Source of the DNA: Elusimicrobia bacterium RIFOXYA2_FULL_39_19
Lineage (GTDB): Bacteria; Elusimicrobiota; Endomicrobiia; CG1-02-37-114; XYA2-FULL-39-19
Length of the DNA stretch: 64,000 nt
Assembly: GCA_001800285.1 (NCBI GenBank)
Contig: MGVC01000016.1
Location: forward strand, 1 to 64,000
Direction of reading: 5' to 3'
Under the pieces are notes generated by a model. That model saw only the letters and a program-made list of their open reading frames with translations. It did not search any database and was not told the DNA's origin. The stretch's first letter is position 1; each line of letters opens with the position of its first letter. The position numbers and the translations under genes are program-made. Positions 63,728 through 64,000 of this stretch are shown here, piece by piece.

Positions 63728-64000
63728 ATGAAAAAATATTCCGAAAGAAAAAAAATAACATTTATGGGTGCAGGAAGCACGATATTTGCCAGAAATATTT
63801 TAGGCGACTGTATGCTTTCCGAGCCATTAAAAGATGCAGAAATTGCGCTTTATGATATTGACTCAGTACGTTTGAAGGAATCAAAAAATTTGCTTGACCG
63901 TACCAATGGCCAGGTTAATAATAACCGGTCAAAAATCAGTGCCTACCTTGGTGTAAAAGAAAGAAAAGAAGCTTTAAGGGGCTCAAATTTTGTTGTAAAT
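63728..64000 (+). CDS. GH4-family NAD-dependent glycosidase, 5' part only
   Basis: The first 91 residues (MKKYSERKKITFMGAGSTIF ...) run off the window end. The Rossmann opening FMGAGSTIFARN, then ALYDIDSVRLKES and NFVVN are typical of GH4 alpha-galactosidases, alpha-glucosidases and alpha-galacturonidases. GH4 enzymes oxidise C3 of the sugar with NAD, eliminate the glycosidic bond and reduce the product back. The ATG is 4 nt after the binding-protein stop, so it is co-transcribed with sugar uptake. Confidence 0.85.
   Translation, partial: MKKYSERKKITFMGAGSTIFARNILGDCMLSEPLKDAEIALYDIDSVRLKESKNLLDRTNGQVNNNRSKISAYLGVKERKEALRGSNFVVN

Overview
This window is a stretch of a moderately AT-rich genome from a Gram-negative (diderm) bacterium. 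The cell type is inferred from outer-membrane beta-barrel proteins ending in aromatic residues, lipoproteins, four PorV/UPF0164-like proteins and BipA. Gene content (FlgD-type C-terminal Ig domains, carboxypeptidase-regulatory repeats, CehA-like PHP hydrolases, Gfo/Idh/MocA enzymes) resembles uncultivated candidate phyla such as Firestonebacteria, Goldbacteria or Elusimicrobiota relatives. That placement is a weak inference; no rRNA is present to settle it.

Region 1 (1-17.5 kb) is mixed. It holds a tRNA-Asn whose 5' part is duplicated nearby, a Fic AMP-transferase, two very small envelope/stress genes (an entericidin-like lipoprotein and a CsbD-like protein) with an outer-membrane barrel, a hybrid histidine kinase with an HD-GYP response regulator, a DUF4143-type ATPase, an MFS exporter, a metallo-beta-lactamase-fold protein, a homocysteine methyltransferase-like protein, an RNB exoribonuclease, a membrane protein with a pseudopilin-like domain, a small unknown protein and BipA. 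Several genes here have a -10 box about 7 nt from the ATG and no ribosome-binding site, so their mRNAs are probably leaderless. Intergenic space is rich in repeats: a 27-bp palindrome, a motif that precedes intrinsic terminators, segmental duplications and gene remnants.

Region 2 (17.5-41.4 kb) is a dense, co-directional surface-protein locus in two probable operons. Each begins with the same promoter module at identical spacing, and the second ends at a strong terminator. Five exported proteins (388-1554 aa) built of metallophosphoesterase, LamG/Fn3, BNR or NHL propeller and carboxypeptidase-regulatory repeats all end in a FlgD-like Ig domain with a nearly invariant tail ending in I/V/L-K or I-R. 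They are interleaved with four PorV-like barrels, one more barrel and a cysteine-motif lipoprotein. The arrangement suggests a type IX-like cargo and shuttle system, although no translocon genes lie in the window.

Region 3 (41.5-64 kb) looks like a carbohydrate utilisation locus. It has three CehA/McbA-like PHP metallohydrolases with N-terminal beta-sandwich domains, two MDR dehydrogenase plus Gfo/Idh/MocA pairs, two large glycoside-hydrolase-like proteins, an uncharacterised TIM-barrel-like protein, a BNR-propeller protein that is the CTD-less twin of one in region 2, a TPR-membrane protein, an ABC sugar-binding lipoprotein, and the start of a GH4-type NAD-dependent glycosidase cut by the window end. 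The combination points to an oxidative (keto-intermediate) route of glycoside breakdown that I cannot match to a described pathway.
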